Source: Maritalea mediterranea (GTDB taxonomy: Bacteria; Pseudomonadota; Alphaproteobacteria; Rhizobiales; Devosiaceae). From it: a DNA stretch of 64,000 bases. A program made the position numbers and the translations under genes. The notes under the pieces are model-generated. The model was not told the DNA's origin and searched no databases. It was given only the letters and a program-made list of their open reading frames with translations. Location: the NCBI RefSeq assembly GCF_021568695.1, contig NZ_JAKGTI010000002.1:434001-498000 (forward strand). Direction: 5' to 3'. Each line of letters starts with the position of its first letter. Within the stretch, counting starts at the first letter, position 1. Positions 63,515 through 64,000 of this stretch are shown here, piece after piece.

Positions 63515-64000
63515 ATGGACGCGATTCTACTACAATTATTAAACGGGTTGGACAAAGGCGGCGCCTATGCGCTGATCGCTTTGGGCCTAACCCTCGTTTT
63601 CGGCACCTTGGGTGTTGTAAACTTCGCCCACGGCGCATTGTTTATGCTCGGCGCATTTTGTGCTGTTGCCTTGCGTAAATTACTGACCCTTGAAAAGGTC
63701 GTTCTGGATACAGAAAATCTGACGGCATGGGGAACACCAACAGAAATACGCACCCCCTATGTGGAGACCTGGTTCGGCGAATTCGGTGCCGTGCTGGTCA
63801 ACTATTCTGTGCCACTTTCCATTCTGGTCGCCATACCGGTTATGCTCGTCATCGGCGTAGCGATGGAGCGCGGTTTGATCAAACATTTCTACCGCCGCCC
63901 GCACGCTGAGCAGATTTTGGTGACCTTCGGTCTCGCCATTGTGCTTCAAGAAGTGATCAAGCATTTCTTTGGCGCGAACCCGATTCCGCAGCCCATGCCT
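63515..64000 (+). CDS. Liv-type ABC transporter permease LivH (cut by window end)
   Basis: The first 162 residues of an inner-membrane permease. The frame is open to the last base. MDAILLQLLNGLDKGGAYAL, then ALGLTLVFGTLGVVNFAHGA (about 22-41) is the LivH signature, and AEQILVTFGLAIVLQE follows. A 40-residue polar insertion (about 58-95) separates helices 2 and 3, longer than in LivH of enterics. Ribosome site GGGGGGAGTAACCAC. The second permease and ATPases should follow outside the window. Confidence 0.93.
   Translation, partial: MDAILLQLLNGLDKGGAYALIALGLTLVFGTLGVVNFAHGALFMLGAFCAVALRKLLTLEKVVLDTENLTAWGTPTEIRTPYVETWFGEFGAVLVNYSVPLSILVAIPVMLVIGVAMERGLIKHFYRRPHAEQILVTFGLAIVLQEVIKHFFGANPIPQPMP

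Noticed and set aside
1-64000. tRNA or rRNA genes
   Set aside because: No stretch with a recognisable cloverleaf, T-loop GGTTCGAATCC-type sequence or rRNA landmark was found on reading.

Overview
The window is one continuous stretch of an alphaproteobacterial chromosome with moderate-to-high GC, dense operons and many 1-, 4- and 8-base stop/start overlaps. The gene neighbourhoods point to Alphaproteobacteria, probably Hyphomicrobiales: uvrC-pgsA-moaD-moaE; ybjN-proC beside ubiK and divergent lgt-midA-pgeF; rplY-pth-ychF; petABC; and a propionate block with its ScfR-type regulator. CtrA-type boxes (TTAA-N7-TTAA) support this. A Devosiaceae-like marine genus is a guess from general impression, not a demonstrated assignment. 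No phage, insertion sequence, CRISPR array, rRNA or tRNA was recognised.

Layout. 1-5.4 kb: the 3' end of uvrB, a secreted protein, recQ, then a 1.65 kb gene-free island of REP-type palindromes with a 175 bp direct repeat, and a small membrane protein. 5.5-16.3 kb: two DMT transporters, a CHMI-family isomerase, a DUF1176-like protein, a YdjM-like membrane protein, a CaCA antiporter, a pteridine-reductase-like SDR, uvrC, pgsA, moaDE, ilvE and a MarR regulator. 16.3-23.3 kb: a MASE1-PAS-GGDEF cyclase, ybjN-proC-csaA, ubiK, and lgt-midA-pgeF. 23.4-28.9 kb: prs, rplY, pth, ychF, two MaoC-fold genes, then a hairpin-rich region with two overlapping tiny ORFs. 28.9-33.9 kb: apt, the bc1 complex operon petABC, trmL and hemF. 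34-36.2 kb: a YciI/DGPF protein with an ECF42-type sigma factor, then two tandem 68-residue paralogs with CtrA-like boxes. 36.1-45.3 kb: cca, two Nudix genes, a GNAT, a Xi-class GST, a metallophosphoesterase, the alternative peptidoglycan pair murL-murD2 with an unknown third gene, an SMR transporter and a run of tiny ORFs.

45.4-54.6 kb holds the complete propionyl-CoA to succinyl-CoA route on the minus strand (pccB, a small membrane protein, ridA, pccA, methylmalonyl-CoA mutase and epimerase), with a PccR/ScfR-type regulator divergent from pccB. 54.9-56.9 kb has a tiny HTH protein, small proteins and a YitT transporter.

56.9-64 kb is the most unusual part. A minus-strand operon encodes a second, longer ScfR-type regulator that carries a degenerate histidine-kinase dimerisation helix pair, a stand-alone receiver, a two-helix membrane protein, and an SLC5-STAC histidine kinase. 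The operon is divergent from a Liv-type ABC transporter. Between them lie four TTTGTAAA-type half-sites spaced 11, 11 and 21 bases apart. My reading is a carboxylate-sensing system controlling uptake or activation of a short-chain acid.
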